From: Propionibacterium sp. | GTDB lineage: Bacteria; Actinomycetota; Actinomycetes; Propionibacteriales; Propionibacteriaceae | Direction of reading: 5' to 3' | DNA length: 15,235 nt | Assembly (NCBI GenBank): GCA_012719335.1 | Contig: JAAYAO010000346.1 | Coordinates: 1-15,235, forward strand | Shown here: positions 7,131 through 14,092 of the stretch, in pieces | Position numbering within the stretch: the first letter of the stretch is position 1 | Layout of the letters: each line of letters opens with the position of its first letter | Made by a program: the position numbers and the translations under genes | Notes under the pieces: generated by a model | What the model was told of the DNA's origin: nothing | What the model saw: only the letters and a program-made list of their open reading frames with translations | The model's database searches: none

Positions 7131-8831
7131 ATGCCGAAGAAGACCAAGAAGCACGCGATCACCACCGAGGCGCACCGGATTCCGGTGGCCGACCTGACCC
7201 CACAGGCACGCACCGGCGGGGACATCCTGGTGGAGGTGATGCGCGCCGCCGGGGTCGACGTGGCCTTCGGGGTGATCAGCATCCACAACCTGCCGTTGGT
7301 CGAGGCGGTCGACAAGCATCTGCGGTTCGTGCCGGTGCGGCACGAGGCTGCCGCGATCAACGCCGCCGACGGCTACGCCCGGGCGACCGGGGGGATCGGG
7401 GTGGCGATCACCTCGACCGGAACCGGCGCGGGCAATGCCGCCGGGGCGATGCTCGAGGCGCTCACCGCGCAGAGCCCGGTGCTGCACGTCACCGGCAACA
7501 TCAACGTCGACCTGATCGGTGAGGGCAAGGGCGCCTACCACGAGGTGCCCCTGCAGTTGGCGATGCTGTCGGCGGTTTCCCTGCACGCGATGCGAATCGA
7601 AACCGCCCGACAGCCCCGGGCCGTGCTGACCGAGGCCGTCCGGCTGTTGTCCACCGCACCGATGGGCCCGGTCAGCGTCGACTGGCCGATCGACCTGCAG
7701 TACCTCGCCGACCCGGACGCCCAGAACCAGGTGGACGATCGGGAGGTGCGGGAGCGTCCGCCGAACAAGCGCGACCTGGAACGAGCCGTCAAGGTGATGA
7801 GCGAGGCCCGTCGCCCGCTGATCTGGGCCGGTGGCGGCGCCCGGCGGGTCGGCCCCGCCCTGGTCGAGTTGGCCGAAACCTGGGGTGCGGGCGTGCTGAC
7901 CGGTGCGAACGGACGCGGGTCGATCCCCGAGGATCACCCGCTGTGCCTCGGTAACTTCGCCGCCGACGAGGAGATGGCCGAGATCCTGGCCGACGCCGAC
8001 TGCCTGCTGACCATCGGCAGCCACCTGCGCGGCAACGAAACCCGCAACTTCGAGCTGGGCCTGCCCGAACCCCACGTCCAGATCGACCTGGATGCCGACG
8101 CGCTGGGCCGCAACTATCCGATCGAGGTGGGCTTGCAGGCCGATTCCCGCACCACCGTGCCCGCCCTGCTGGAGGACCTCGGCGACCTGCAGACCGATGA
8201 CGACTGGGCCGGCCGGGTGCGCCGGGCCGCCGAGACGGTGCGCAAAGCCCACCGCAAGGACATCGGCGCCTACGCCGAGATCTGCGATTCGATGCGCAAG
8301 CGGATGCCGCGCCGCTCCCCGATCGTGCGCGACGTCAGCATCCCGGGCAGTTCGTGGGGCAACCGGCTGTTGCCGATCCATGACCCGACCGACAACCTCT
8401 ACGCCACCGGCGGCGGCATCGGTCAGGGCCTGGCCACCGCGATCGGTGCCGCGATCGGCCGGCCGGACGTCCCGGTGCTGGCGATGATCGGGGACGGCGG
8501 ATTGATGGTGCACCTGGGGGAGATGGCCGTGCTCGCTGCCGAGCAGCCGGACCTGGTGGTGGTGCTGTTCAACGACGGCGGCTACGGCGTGCTGCGCAAT
8601 ATGCAGACCGCCCGCGGCGCCAAGAAGCGCGGGGTCGACCTGCCGACCCCCGACTTCGGGGAACTGGCCGACTCGTTCGGCATCAAACACAAGCTGGTCG
8701 ACAGCGCCGAGGCCTTCGACAAGGCCCTGAAGAAGGCCGTGAAACGCGGCGGGCCGACGGTCATCGAGGTGGACGTGAACGCGCTGCGGCCGCGTCCGGC
8801 CGATCTGGTGCCGCCGACCGAGGTGCCCTGA
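7131..8831 (+). CDS. Thiamine diphosphate-dependent enzyme (acetolactate synthase/decarboxylase superfamily)
   Basis: A 566-residue three-domain ThDP enzyme. The N-terminal Pyr domain contains the activating glutamate (VRHEAAAINAADGYARATG, E72). The middle domain starts near ERAVKVMSEARRPLIWAGGGA. The C-terminal PP domain carries the ThDP/Mg motif from GDGG (454-457) to NDGGYGV (481-487). The ATG at 7131 is preceded by AAGGAG at 7115-7120 (10 bp); an upstream ATG at 7104 lacks a ribosome site. The superfamily includes acetolactate synthase, benzoylformate and other 2-oxoacid decarboxylases, and oxalyl-CoA decarboxylase. The sequence does not let me choose; the partner subunit of acetolactate synthase is not adjacent. 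The neighbouring aromatic cluster makes a 2-oxoacid decarboxylase attractive, but the gene is on the other strand and converges with it. The N-terminus is Lys-rich. Confidence 0.85.
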   Translation: MPKKTKKHAITTEAHRIPVADLTPQARTGGDILVEVMRAAGVDVAFGVISIHNLPLVEAVDKHLRFVPVRHEAAAINAADGYARATGGIGVAITSTGTGAGNAAGAMLEALTAQSPVLHVTGNINVDLIGEGKGAYHEVPLQLAMLSAVSLHAMRIETARQPRAVLTEAVRLLSTAPMGPVSVDWPIDLQYLADPDAQNQVDDREVRERPPNKRDLERAVKVMSEARRPLIWAGGGARRVGPALVELAETWGAGVLTGANGRGSIPEDHPLCLGNFAADEEMAEILADADCLLTIGSHLRGNETRNFELGLPEPHVQIDLDADALGRNYPIEVGLQADSRTTVPALLEDLGDLQTDDDWAGRVRRAAETVRKAHRKDIGAYAEICDSMRKRMPRRSPIVRDVSIPGSSWGNRLLPIHDPTDNLYATGGGIGQGLATAIGAAIGRPDVPVLAMIGDGGLMVHLGEMAVLAAEQPDLVVVLFNDGGYGVLRNMQTARGAKKRGVDLPTPDFGELADSFGIKHKLVDSAEAFDKALKKAVKRGGPTVIEVDVNALRPRPADLVPPTEVP

Positions 8832-8849
8832 TCCACTTTCTTCCTGTTT

Positions 8850-8918
8850 GCAACCGAAAAGTGCAGATGCAACCGAAAAGCGCTGCGCTTTTGGTGAGCA
8901 TGTGCACTTTTAGGTTGC
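8850..8918. terminator. Long nested inverted repeat between convergent genes
   Basis: Outer arms 8850-8870 and 8898-8918 pair at 19 of 21 positions (GCAACC-x-AAAAGTGCA-x-ATGC). Inside them, ACCGAAAAGC and GCTTTTGGT at 8872-8895 form a second hairpin with one bulge. GCAACCGAAAAG also occurs twice as a direct repeat (8850 and 8869). Placed 18 bp after the ThDP gene and 79 bp before the end of the converging iclR gene, it is well sited to be a bidirectional terminator. There is no T-run on either side. Confidence 0.6.
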
Positions 8919-8997
8919 GTTTGCTGTGCCGGCCGGGGGAGTGGACGGCGAGCACCCCATCGGGGCGGACGAACCACCGGGCCGGGGAAGCCTCCGC

Positions 8998-9792
8998 TCA
9001 GCGGCGTTCCCGCCAGCGGGCCTGGTAGGCCCGTCCGGCGCTGCGGCAGACCCGGGTGAGGGCATCCACCTGCTGTTCGGTCGGCCCGGTTTCGGGCAAA
9101 CCGGAGATCGACAGGGCGGCGACGGCCGTTCCACCGGCCATCACCGGGGCGGCCACGCAGTACAGCCCCTCGGTGATCTCGGCCCGATCGTGGGCGATCC
9201 CGGTGTCGCGGATGGTGGCCAGTTCGGCGCGCAGGGCCAACGGGTCGGTGATCGTATTCGGCGTCCAGGCGGGCATTTCACCGGCCATCACCTCGGCGGC
9301 CACCTCGGGGTGATGGGCCAACAGGGCCTTGCCGACCGCGGTGCAGTAGGCGGGCACCCGGCCACCGACCCGGGAGCGGCTGATCATCTGGTGCAGGCCG
9401 TGCAGCTTGTTCAGGTACGACACCTCGGTGCCGCGCAGGATCGCCAGGTGCACCGTGGAGCGGGTGCGTTCGTACAGGTGGGCCAGGTACGGCGTCAACG
9501 CATCCCGGGCCGCGGCCACCTCGGGGGTCGCGTCGGGGGCCTGCAGGTCCTGGATCAGCGGGCCGAGCCGATACTTGGTGCCGGCCCGTTCGACCAGGTC
9601 ATTGGCCTCCAGGGTGGCCAGGATCCGGAACGCCGTCGACTTGCTCATGTCGGTCAGCCGGGCCAGTTCGCGCACCCCCAGGCCGCTGGCCGATTGCTCC
9701 CCGAAAGCACGCAAGAGCGCGACCGCCTTGTCGATCGCCCCGCGTTCGTCGCGGGCCGAGGACGTGGTGGTCGCGCTGTTGCTGTCTGACAT
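8998..9792 (-). CDS. IclR-family transcriptional regulator (1)
   Basis: A 264-residue IclR protein. The N-terminal winged helix-turn-helix spans about residues 17-80 (AIDKAVALLRAF, GVRELARLTDMSKSTAFRIL, then the wing NDLVERAGTKYRLG). The C-terminal effector domain contains GGRVPAYCTAVGKALLA (143-159), RAEITEGLYCVAAPV and a closing ALSISG strand. The ATG at 9792 has AGGAG 5 bp before it. It lies downstream of the meta-cleavage enzyme genes on the same strand but behind a strong hairpin (9899-9945), so it may have its own promoter. IclR proteins often control aromatic catabolism, either as activators or repressors. The ligand cannot be read from sequence. It may regulate the cluster, the convergent ThDP gene, or itself. 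Confidence 0.9.
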   Translation of the reverse strand: MSDSNSATTTSSARDERGAIDKAVALLRAFGEQSASGLGVRELARLTDMSKSTAFRILATLEANDLVERAGTKYRLGPLIQDLQAPDATPEVAAARDALTPYLAHLYERTRSTVHLAILRGTEVSYLNKLHGLHQMISRSRVGGRVPAYCTAVGKALLAHHPEVAAEVMAGEMPAWTPNTITDPLALRAELATIRDTGIAHDRAEITEGLYCVAAPVMAGGTAVAALSISGLPETGPTEQQVDALTRVCRSAGRAYQARWRERR

Positions 9793-9840
9793 CGGTCTCC
9801 TGTGGCGGGCGAAGAGTCCCGGTCGGTGTGCGACTCACGG

Positions 9841-9875
9841 GGTTTCGACTCGCTCGCTGCGCGAGCGGCTCAACC
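9841..9875. repeat. Solo copy of the palindromic intergenic element
   Basis: GGTTTCGACTCG and CGGCTCAACC flanks are the same as in the copy at 3168-3207, but the core stem is different: CGCTCGC (9851-9857), loop TGC, GCGAGCG (9861-9867). Conserved ends with a changed but still palindromic core point to one dispersed family of small elements. Confidence 0.75.
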
Positions 9876-9898
9876 GGCGTGAGGGGAGCTCGGTGACA

Positions 9899-9945
9899 GA
9901 TCGTGTGAGATCTTGTCCGCCCGTGGGGCAAGATCTCACACGATC
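9899..9945 (-). terminator. Perfect 17-bp inverted repeat after the dehydrogenase gene
   Basis: GATCGTGTGAGATCTTG (9899-9915) and its exact reverse complement (9929-9945) are separated by a 13-nt loop. It starts 14 bp past the dehydrogenase stop codon and about 107 bp before the iclR start, so it most likely ends the decarboxylase-tautomerase-dehydrogenase transcript. No T-run follows. The alternative is a binding site for the downstream IclR protein. Confidence 0.65.
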
Positions 9946-9959
9946 GTGGTGCGCTGCGG

Positions 9960-11405
9960 TCAGCCGCGGTCGATCTGCATCACCACAGCCTTGGGCTCGG
10001 TGAAGAACTCCCGGCTGAAGTTGCCGCCCTCGCGGCCCACACCGGAGTCACCCACGCCACCGAAGGGGGTGCGCAGGTCGCGGATGAAGAAACAGTTCAC
10101 CCACACGGTGCCGGCCTTGAGCTTCGACGACACCCGGTGCGCCCGGGACAGGTTCTCGGTGAACAGCATCGCGTTCAGGCCGTAGCGGGTGTCGTTGGCC
10201 AGGTGGACGACCTCGTCCTCGGTCTCGAACTTGTTGACCACGCAGACGGGGCCGAAGATCTCGCGGCAGTAGGCCGAGGCGTCCAGCGGCAGGTCGGTGA
10301 TGATGGTCGGCTTGACCAACCAGCGACCTTCCTCGTCCACCCCACCGGTGAGGATGGTGCCACCCTCGCCGGGCACGTCGTCGACGAAACCCTTGACCTT
10401 GTTGAAGTGCTTCTGCGAGGCCAGCGCGGAGAACTTGGTCTCCGGGTCGAAGGGGTCGCCGATCTTCAACGCTTCGGCGGCCTCGACGAACCGCTTCATG
10501 AACTCGTCGTAGATGCCGGCCTGGACGAACAACCGCGAACCGGCCAGGCAGATCTGACCCGAGTTGCGGAAGATCGCCTCGACCGCCCAGTAGACGGCGT
10601 TGTCGATCTCGGCATCGTCGAAGACGATGTTGGCGCCCTTGCCACCGAGCTCCAGGCTGACCGGGGCGAGGTGGGTGGCGGCGGCCTTCATGATGATCTT
10701 GCCGGTGCCGGAGTCACCGGTGAAGGTGACCCGGTCGACGCGGGGATCTTCGGTCAGCGAGGAGCCGGCCGGCACACCGTAGCCGTTGATGATGTTCAGC
10801 ACGCCGGGCGGGAAGCCGGCCTCGATCGCGAGACGGCCGAGCAGGGTCACCGAGGTGGGGGTGTCCTCCGAGGGCTTGGCGATCACGGTGTTGCCCCAGG
10901 CGATCGCCGGGGCGATCTTCCAGGAGGCCATCATCAGTGGGAAGTTCCACGGCGAGATCGCCGCGACCACGCCGGCCGGGCCGAACTCGGAGTAGGTGTG
11001 GTGGCCCGAATCCATCGGGTAGACCTCGCCGACGGAGTCACGCTGGTGATCGGCGAAGAACCGGAAGTTCGACACCGAGCGGGCGACGTCGTGCTTGGCC
11101 TGGGCGAAGGGCTTGGCCATGTTGGTGGAGTCGAGGGTCGCCAGCTCGTCGGCGCGCTCCTCCATCAGGTCGGCCAGCTTGTGAATCAGCTTGGCGCGCT
11201 CGACGCGGCCCATCCGGGGCCAGGGGCCCTCGTCGAAGGCCTTGCGGGCGGCGGCGATAGCGCGGTCGGCGTCCTCGGCCGAGGCCTCGGCGGCCTGGGC
11301 GAAGACCTCCTGGGTCCAGGGGTTGACGACATCGAAGCGGGCGCCGTTGAGCGACTCGACTTCCTCGCCGTTGATGATGTGCCCGAAGAATGGAAGATCA
11401 GCCAT
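9960..11405 (-). CDS. xylG: 2-hydroxymuconic semialdehyde dehydrogenase
   Basis: Oxidises 2-hydroxymuconic semialdehyde (the catechol ring-cleavage product) to 2-hydroxymuconate with NAD+. The 481-residue cytosolic protein is a complete aldehyde dehydrogenase: SPWNF (151-155, oxyanion Asn154), the cofactor-binding region FTGDSGTGK (228-236), the general base in LELGGKGAN (E252), the catalytic Cys in NSGQICLAGSR (C286), and the REIFGPV block. The VNCFFIRDLRTPFGG segment (436-450) is characteristic of the 2-hydroxymuconic semialdehyde branch (XylG/DmpC type). The ATG has AAAGGA upstream. It follows the tautomerase gene by 36 bp and completes the oxalocrotonate branch with its neighbours. The symbol is by analogy to TOL plasmid genes. 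Confidence 0.92.
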   Translation of the reverse strand: MADLPFFGHIINGEEVESLNGARFDVVNPWTQEVFAQAAEASAEDADRAIAAARKAFDEGPWPRMGRVERAKLIHKLADLMEERADELATLDSTNMAKPFAQAKHDVARSVSNFRFFADHQRDSVGEVYPMDSGHHTYSEFGPAGVVAAISPWNFPLMMASWKIAPAIAWGNTVIAKPSEDTPTSVTLLGRLAIEAGFPPGVLNIINGYGVPAGSSLTEDPRVDRVTFTGDSGTGKIIMKAAATHLAPVSLELGGKGANIVFDDAEIDNAVYWAVEAIFRNSGQICLAGSRLFVQAGIYDEFMKRFVEAAEALKIGDPFDPETKFSALASQKHFNKVKGFVDDVPGEGGTILTGGVDEEGRWLVKPTIITDLPLDASAYCREIFGPVCVVNKFETEDEVVHLANDTRYGLNAMLFTENLSRAHRVSSKLKAGTVWVNCFFIRDLRTPFGGVGDSGVGREGGNFSREFFTEPKAVVMQIDRG

Positions 11406-11441
11406 GGGAGTTCCTTTGTGCGAGAGGACGGGAGAAAAAGG

Positions 11442-11651
11442 TCAGGAGGAGGCGGCGGCCTTGGCCTGGCGCTCGGCGATGGTTTCGTCGCCGGCGGCGA
11501 AGTGCGTCGCGGGGACTTCGCGCAGGATCACCCGCACGGCGTCCTTGGGCGCATCGATCGAGGTGGTCACCGCGTTGGTGATCTCGGAGATCAGCGCGCG
11601 CAGTTTCTCGGGGGTACGACCCTCGGTGAGGGTGACTTCGACCAGCGGCAT
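11442..11651 (-). CDS. xylH: 4-oxalocrotonate tautomerase (2-hydroxymuconate tautomerase)
   Basis: Converts 2-hydroxymuconate to 2-oxo-3-hexenedioate (4-oxalocrotonate). The 69-residue product has the tautomerase signature after removal of Met: Pro1 as catalytic base, Arg11 (LTEGRT), Arg39 (DAVRVIL) and Phe50 (ATHFAAGDE) all fall at the classic positions. It is slightly longer than the usual 61-63 residues, with an Ala/Ser-rich tail. Active enzymes are normally hexamers of such subunits. The gene starts 5 bp after the decarboxylase stop, with GAGGG about 9 bp upstream inside that gene, so the two are surely co-transcribed. The symbol is by analogy. Confidence 0.93.
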   Translation of the reverse strand: MPLVEVTLTEGRTPEKLRALISEITNAVTTSIDAPKDAVRVILREVPATHFAAGDETIAERQAKAAASS

Positions 11652-11656
11652 GACGA

Positions 11657-12457
11657 TCAGCCCTCGACCGGGCCGCCGTGGATGACCACGTCACCCAGGG
11701 TGGAGAAGCGGCAGGCGACCTCGGAGCCGGCGGGGGCGAAGACCGCGTCGCTCATGCCACCGGTGAGCACGATCCAGCCGGCCTCGATCGCCAGGCCGCG
11801 GCGGGCCAGGTCGTTGGCGGCCAGGGCGAGGGCTTCACCGGGGTGGCCCTGCACATCGGCGCCGGTGGCGGTGTGGACGAGTTCACCGTCCACCTCGACA
11901 CGGACGGCCTCGGCCACCACGTCGATGTCGGCGGCGTTGACGACCTTCTCGCCGACGGCGAAGGCGCCGGAGGAGGCGTTGTCGGCGATCACGTCACCGG
12001 CGCGGAACTTGAAGTCCTTGTAGCGCGAGTCGATGATCTCGGCACCGGCCGAAACGGTGTCGACCGCGGCCATCGCCGATTCGCAGGTGACCCCGGGGCC
12101 CTCGAGGCGGTCCTTCATCACGAAGACGATCTCGGGCTCGATCCGGGGGTGGATCAGCTTGTCCTGCGGGACGGGCTCGCCCAGCGGCAACACCATCGCA
12201 TCGGTCAGCCAGGCCACGAACGGGGCGTACACACCCATCCGCTCCTGCTTGGCCTTGCTGGTCAGACCCAGCTTGACGCCGATCAGCTTCTCGCCGCGGG
12301 CGAGGCGCTTCTCGAGGTTCAGATCCTGAATCTGGTAACCGGTGTCGACGTCCAGTTCGGGCCATTCATCGGTGAAGCGGACGCGGTCGCGACGCTCGGC
12401 CTCACAGGCCATCAGCTCGGCCGCTACGGATTCGACGTTCCACGTGTTCTGGGTCAT
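11657..12457 (-). CDS. xylI: 4-oxalocrotonate decarboxylase (2-oxo-3-hexenedioate decarboxylase)
   Basis: Decarboxylates 4-oxalocrotonate to 2-oxopent-4-enoate; needs Mg2+ or Mn2+. The 266-residue protein belongs to the fumarylacetoacetase-like hydratase/decarboxylase family: GVKLGLTSKAKQERMGV (60-76), LIHPRIEPEI with the metal-binding E108/E110, EIIDSRYKDFKF (140-151) and VIADNASSGAF. LGLTSKAK, HPRIEPEI, IDSRYKDFKF and LTGGM resemble the decarboxylase (DmpH/XylI) rather than the sister hydratase (DmpE/XylJ), and the adjacent tautomerase and dehydrogenase support this. I chose the second ATG (12457), because GGAAGG lies 6 bp before it and directly abuts the first ATG (12463). It heads a three-gene operon. 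The hydratase with which this enzyme usually forms a complex is not in the window. Confidence 0.88.
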   Translation of the reverse strand: MTQNTWNVESVAAELMACEAERRDRVRFTDEWPELDVDTGYQIQDLNLEKRLARGEKLIGVKLGLTSKAKQERMGVYAPFVAWLTDAMVLPLGEPVPQDKLIHPRIEPEIVFVMKDRLEGPGVTCESAMAAVDTVSAGAEIIDSRYKDFKFRAGDVIADNASSGAFAVGEKVVNAADIDVVAEAVRVEVDGELVHTATGADVQGHPGEALALAANDLARRGLAIEAGWIVLTGGMSDAVFAPAGSEVACRFSTLGDVVIHGGPVEG

Positions 12458-12477
12458 GGCCATCCTTCCCGGGGGCG

Positions 12478-12496
12478 TGCAGCAGCCGTTGCTGCA
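12478..12496. promoter_or_regulatory. Perfect 7-bp inverted repeat in the decarboxylase leader
   Basis: TGCAGCA, loop GCCGT, TGCTGCA, 21 bp upstream of the decarboxylase ATG. On the minus strand it lies between a possible -10 (TAGATT, 12514-12509) and the ribosome site. It could be a repressor site or a leader hairpin. Confidence 0.4.
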
Positions 12497-12539
12497 ACCT
12501 CTGATCCCAATCTATGGGCCGCGGACGGCGCGCTCGGGG

Positions 12540-12562
12540 CTCGTTCCGCAAGCGCGAACGAG
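12540..12562 (-). promoter_or_regulatory. Candidate operator upstream of the decarboxylase operon
   Basis: An inverted repeat (CTCGTTC, 9-nt spacer, GAACGAG) lies about 83 bp before the decarboxylase ATG. Read on the minus strand it contains CGTTCGCGCTTGCGGAAC, which matches the sequence at 15121-15138 at 15 of 18 positions with the same spacing. An IclR-family regulator is encoded directly upstream, so it is the natural candidate to bind here. Confidence 0.5.
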
Positions 12563-12621
12563 TACCGTCAGGCGGGACACCCACATCACAATGGGGGCGT
12601 CGAGCCGGGGGCCGGAAACGC

Positions 12622-13443
12622 TCAGCGGATCAGCGAGACGACCCGCTTGGCGGCCACATGCAGCATCCGGGCGTGCCGCTCGAAGGCCCCGTCGAACTGG
12701 GACGTCGGCCCGAGCATCGACAGGGCACCGAAGGCGGTGCCGTCCAGGGCCAGCAGGGGCACCGCGACGGTGGAGAAGCGGTCGAAGGACTCACTGTTGC
12801 TGGCCGCGAAACCACGCCGGCGCACCTCGTCCAGGGCCCGGCCCCAATCGGCCTCGCTGCGGATCGTCCGGCTGGCCCGGGGTGGGAAGCCGGCGGTGCG
12901 GCGCTCGCAGTCGAAGGATGCGTTGTGGGCGGCGATCGCCTTGCCGGAGCTGGTCACATGGGCCGGGTATCGCCGGCCGTAGTGGGACAGCAACTGCCGG
13001 GCCACCCCGATCTCGATCCGCTCGATGAACACCACGTCCGGCCCGTCGGGCACCGACAGGTTGACCGTGTACCCGGTGCGCCGGGAGATGTCGATCATCA
13101 CCGGCAGCGCGGCATGCCGGATCTCGTGGCGACCCTGCACGAGGATGCCCAACTCCAACAGGTGCAGACCGAGCCGGTACTTGCCGGTCTCGTGGTTCTG
13201 ATCGATGATCCGACGCGACGCCAGGGTGGTCAGCAGCCGGTGGGCGGTGCTCTTGGCGATGCCCAGCCGGCGGGCGATGTCGGACACCCCGAGCTCGGTG
13301 TCGACCGCGAAGCACTCCAGCAGATCCAGGGCGGTCGCGACGGATTTCAGCGCTTCGGCGTCCGCGGCGGTCTCACTCGCCATCGGCGTGGTGCGCACCC
13401 ACGCGGAGCCGTCATCCGACGAGGTGGACTGTGTACTGCTCAT
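12622..13443 (-). CDS. IclR-family transcriptional regulator (2)
   Basis: A 273-residue IclR protein lying inside the meta-cleavage cluster. I chose ATG 13443, which has AAGGG 5 bp upstream; the longer frame from 13533 and the later Met21 lack a ribosome site. Residues 1-30 are a Ser/Thr-rich, probably flexible tail. The winged helix-turn-helix is at about 33-95 (VATALDLLECF, GVSDIARRLGIAKSTAHRLL, then IIDQNHETGKYRLG). The effector domain contains GPDVVFIERIE (134-144), RYPAHVTSSGKAIAA (158-172) and STVAVPLLALDG (224-235). It is little like the first IclR protein outside the family signature. It is co-oriented between glcG-like and decarboxylase genes, and probably controls both halves of the cluster. 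Confidence 0.9.
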   Translation of the reverse strand: MSSTQSTSSDDGSAWVRTTPMASETAADAEALKSVATALDLLECFAVDTELGVSDIARRLGIAKSTAHRLLTTLASRRIIDQNHETGKYRLGLHLLELGILVQGRHEIRHAALPVMIDISRRTGYTVNLSVPDGPDVVFIERIEIGVARQLLSHYGRRYPAHVTSSGKAIAAHNASFDCERRTAGFPPRASRTIRSEADWGRALDEVRRRGFAASNSESFDRFSTVAVPLLALDGTAFGALSMLGPTSQFDGAFERHARMLHVAAKRVVSLIR

Positions 13444-13509
13444 GAAAGCCCTTGCTGCTAGCGACCCAACCGGTCGGCTCATTCTCGCCGGAGTTGCCCG
13501 GAAATGGCA

Positions 13510-13544
13510 ATGACCCCGGTGGGCTCGTCCCACACCGGGGTCAT
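13510..13544 (-). terminator. 12-bp perfect hairpin after the HbpS-like gene
   Basis: ATGACCCCGGTG (13510-13521) and CACCGGGGTCAT (13533-13544) with an 11-nt loop. It begins 29 bp past the stop of the HbpS-like gene and lies about 67 bp before the iclR start, so it probably closes the dioxygenase-HbpS transcript. There is no strong T-run. Confidence 0.65.
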
Positions 13545-13573
13545 GCGAAACCGGGGCCGAGTGCCCCGACGGG

Positions 13574-13999
13574 TCAGCTCAGCGCGGCCACGCCGGCCTC
13601 GGCGATCTCCCGATCCTCCTCGGCGGTGCCACCCGACACCCCGATGGTGCCGACGACCTCACCGTCGATGACGATCGGCACACCACCACCGAAACCGATC
13701 AGCCGGTGCTGGTTGAAGATCTGTTCCCGGACGGCCGGGTCGTCCTTGACCGCATCGAAGAACAGGTGGGTCGGCGCGCCTCCGTTGATGGCCACCGAGT
13801 AGGCCTTGTCCTGGGCGACCTGGGCCGACATCGGGGTGGCGCCGTCATGACGCTCGAAGGCGATCAGGTGACCGCCGGTGTCGGCGATCGCGACATTCAC
13901 GGCGAGCCCCAGTTCGGCGCTCTTCTCGGCGGCGGCGGCCAGGGCGGTGCGTGCCCCGTCCAGGGTGAGGTGGTTGCGGGAGCGGACGAAGTCGGACAT
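13574..13999 (-). CDS. GlcG/HbpS-family (DUF336) protein
   Basis: A 141-residue protein of the GlcG/HbpS/DUF336 family, the same fold as the C-terminal domain of PduO. The ATG at 13999 has AAAGGA 5 bp upstream; no ribosome site supports the longer frame. Signature blocks are AVNVAIADTGGHLIAFERHDGA (split about residues 33-54), QDKAYSVA (63-70), and GFGGGVPIVIDGEVVGTIGVSGG (102-124) followed by EEDREIAEAG. No signal peptide is visible, so it acts in the cytosol. Family members can bind haem or iron (HbpS) or cobalamin-related ligands (PduO), but many are uncharacterised. It lies between the dioxygenase gene and the regulator, after two hairpins. A role in guarding or reloading the dioxygenase iron is possible but is only inference. 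Confidence 0.88.
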   Translation of the reverse strand: MSDFVRSRNHLTLDGARTALAAAAEKSAELGLAVNVAIADTGGHLIAFERHDGATPMSAQVAQDKAYSVAINGGAPTHLFFDAVKDDPAVREQIFNQHRLIGFGGGVPIVIDGEVVGTIGVSGGTAEEDREIAEAGVAALS

Positions 14000-14034
14000 G
14001 GGTTCCTTTCGCGGCAGGGTGATGAAATGGTCCA

Positions 14035-14062
14035 GCCCCACACCGGAATAGCGATGTGGGGC
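14035..14062 (-). terminator. Hairpin between dioxygenase and HbpS-like genes (distal)
   Basis: GCCCCACA (14035-14042) pairs perfectly with TGTGGGGC (14055-14062) across a 12-nt loop. It is the second of two hairpins in the 93-bp intergenic gap and probably reduces read-through into the HbpS-like gene. Confidence 0.5.
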
Positions 14063-14070
14063 CGTACGCG

Positions 14071-14089
14071 AGGACTCTTGTGGAGTCCT
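14071..14089 (-). terminator. Hairpin right after the dioxygenase stop (proximal)
   Basis: AGGACTC, loop TTGTG, GAGTCCT: a perfect 7-bp stem starting 3 bp past the dioxygenase stop codon. It could protect the 3' end of the dioxygenase message or act with the next hairpin as a partial terminator. Confidence 0.5.
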
Positions 14090-14092
14090 GTA

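Noticed and set aside
6945..8690. Long minus-strand open frame opposite the ThDP enzyme gene
   Set aside because: It mirrors a gene with clear ThDP motifs; the product is His/Gln/Arg/Gly-rich low-complexity sequence typical of antisense frames in GC-rich DNA.
7131..8831. Naming the ThDP enzyme benzoylformate decarboxylase because of the aromatic cluster
   Set aside because: The core motifs are shared by the whole superfamily, and the gene is on the opposite strand from the cluster with a terminator-like repeat between them.
10137..12023. Long plus-strand open frame opposite the dehydrogenase, tautomerase and decarboxylase genes
   Set aside because: It crosses three real genes with full catalytic motifs, has no recognisable domain and is an antisense shadow.
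11657..12457. Calling this gene the 2-oxopent-4-enoate hydratase
   Set aside because: The detailed motifs and neighbours fit the decarboxylase better, although the two are homologous and misassignment remains possible.
14001..14018. A third copy of the GTTCC...GCGG operator motif
   Set aside because: The similarity (GGTTCCTTTCGCGG) arises from the ribosome-binding site of the HbpS-like gene and the spacing differs from the other two sites.
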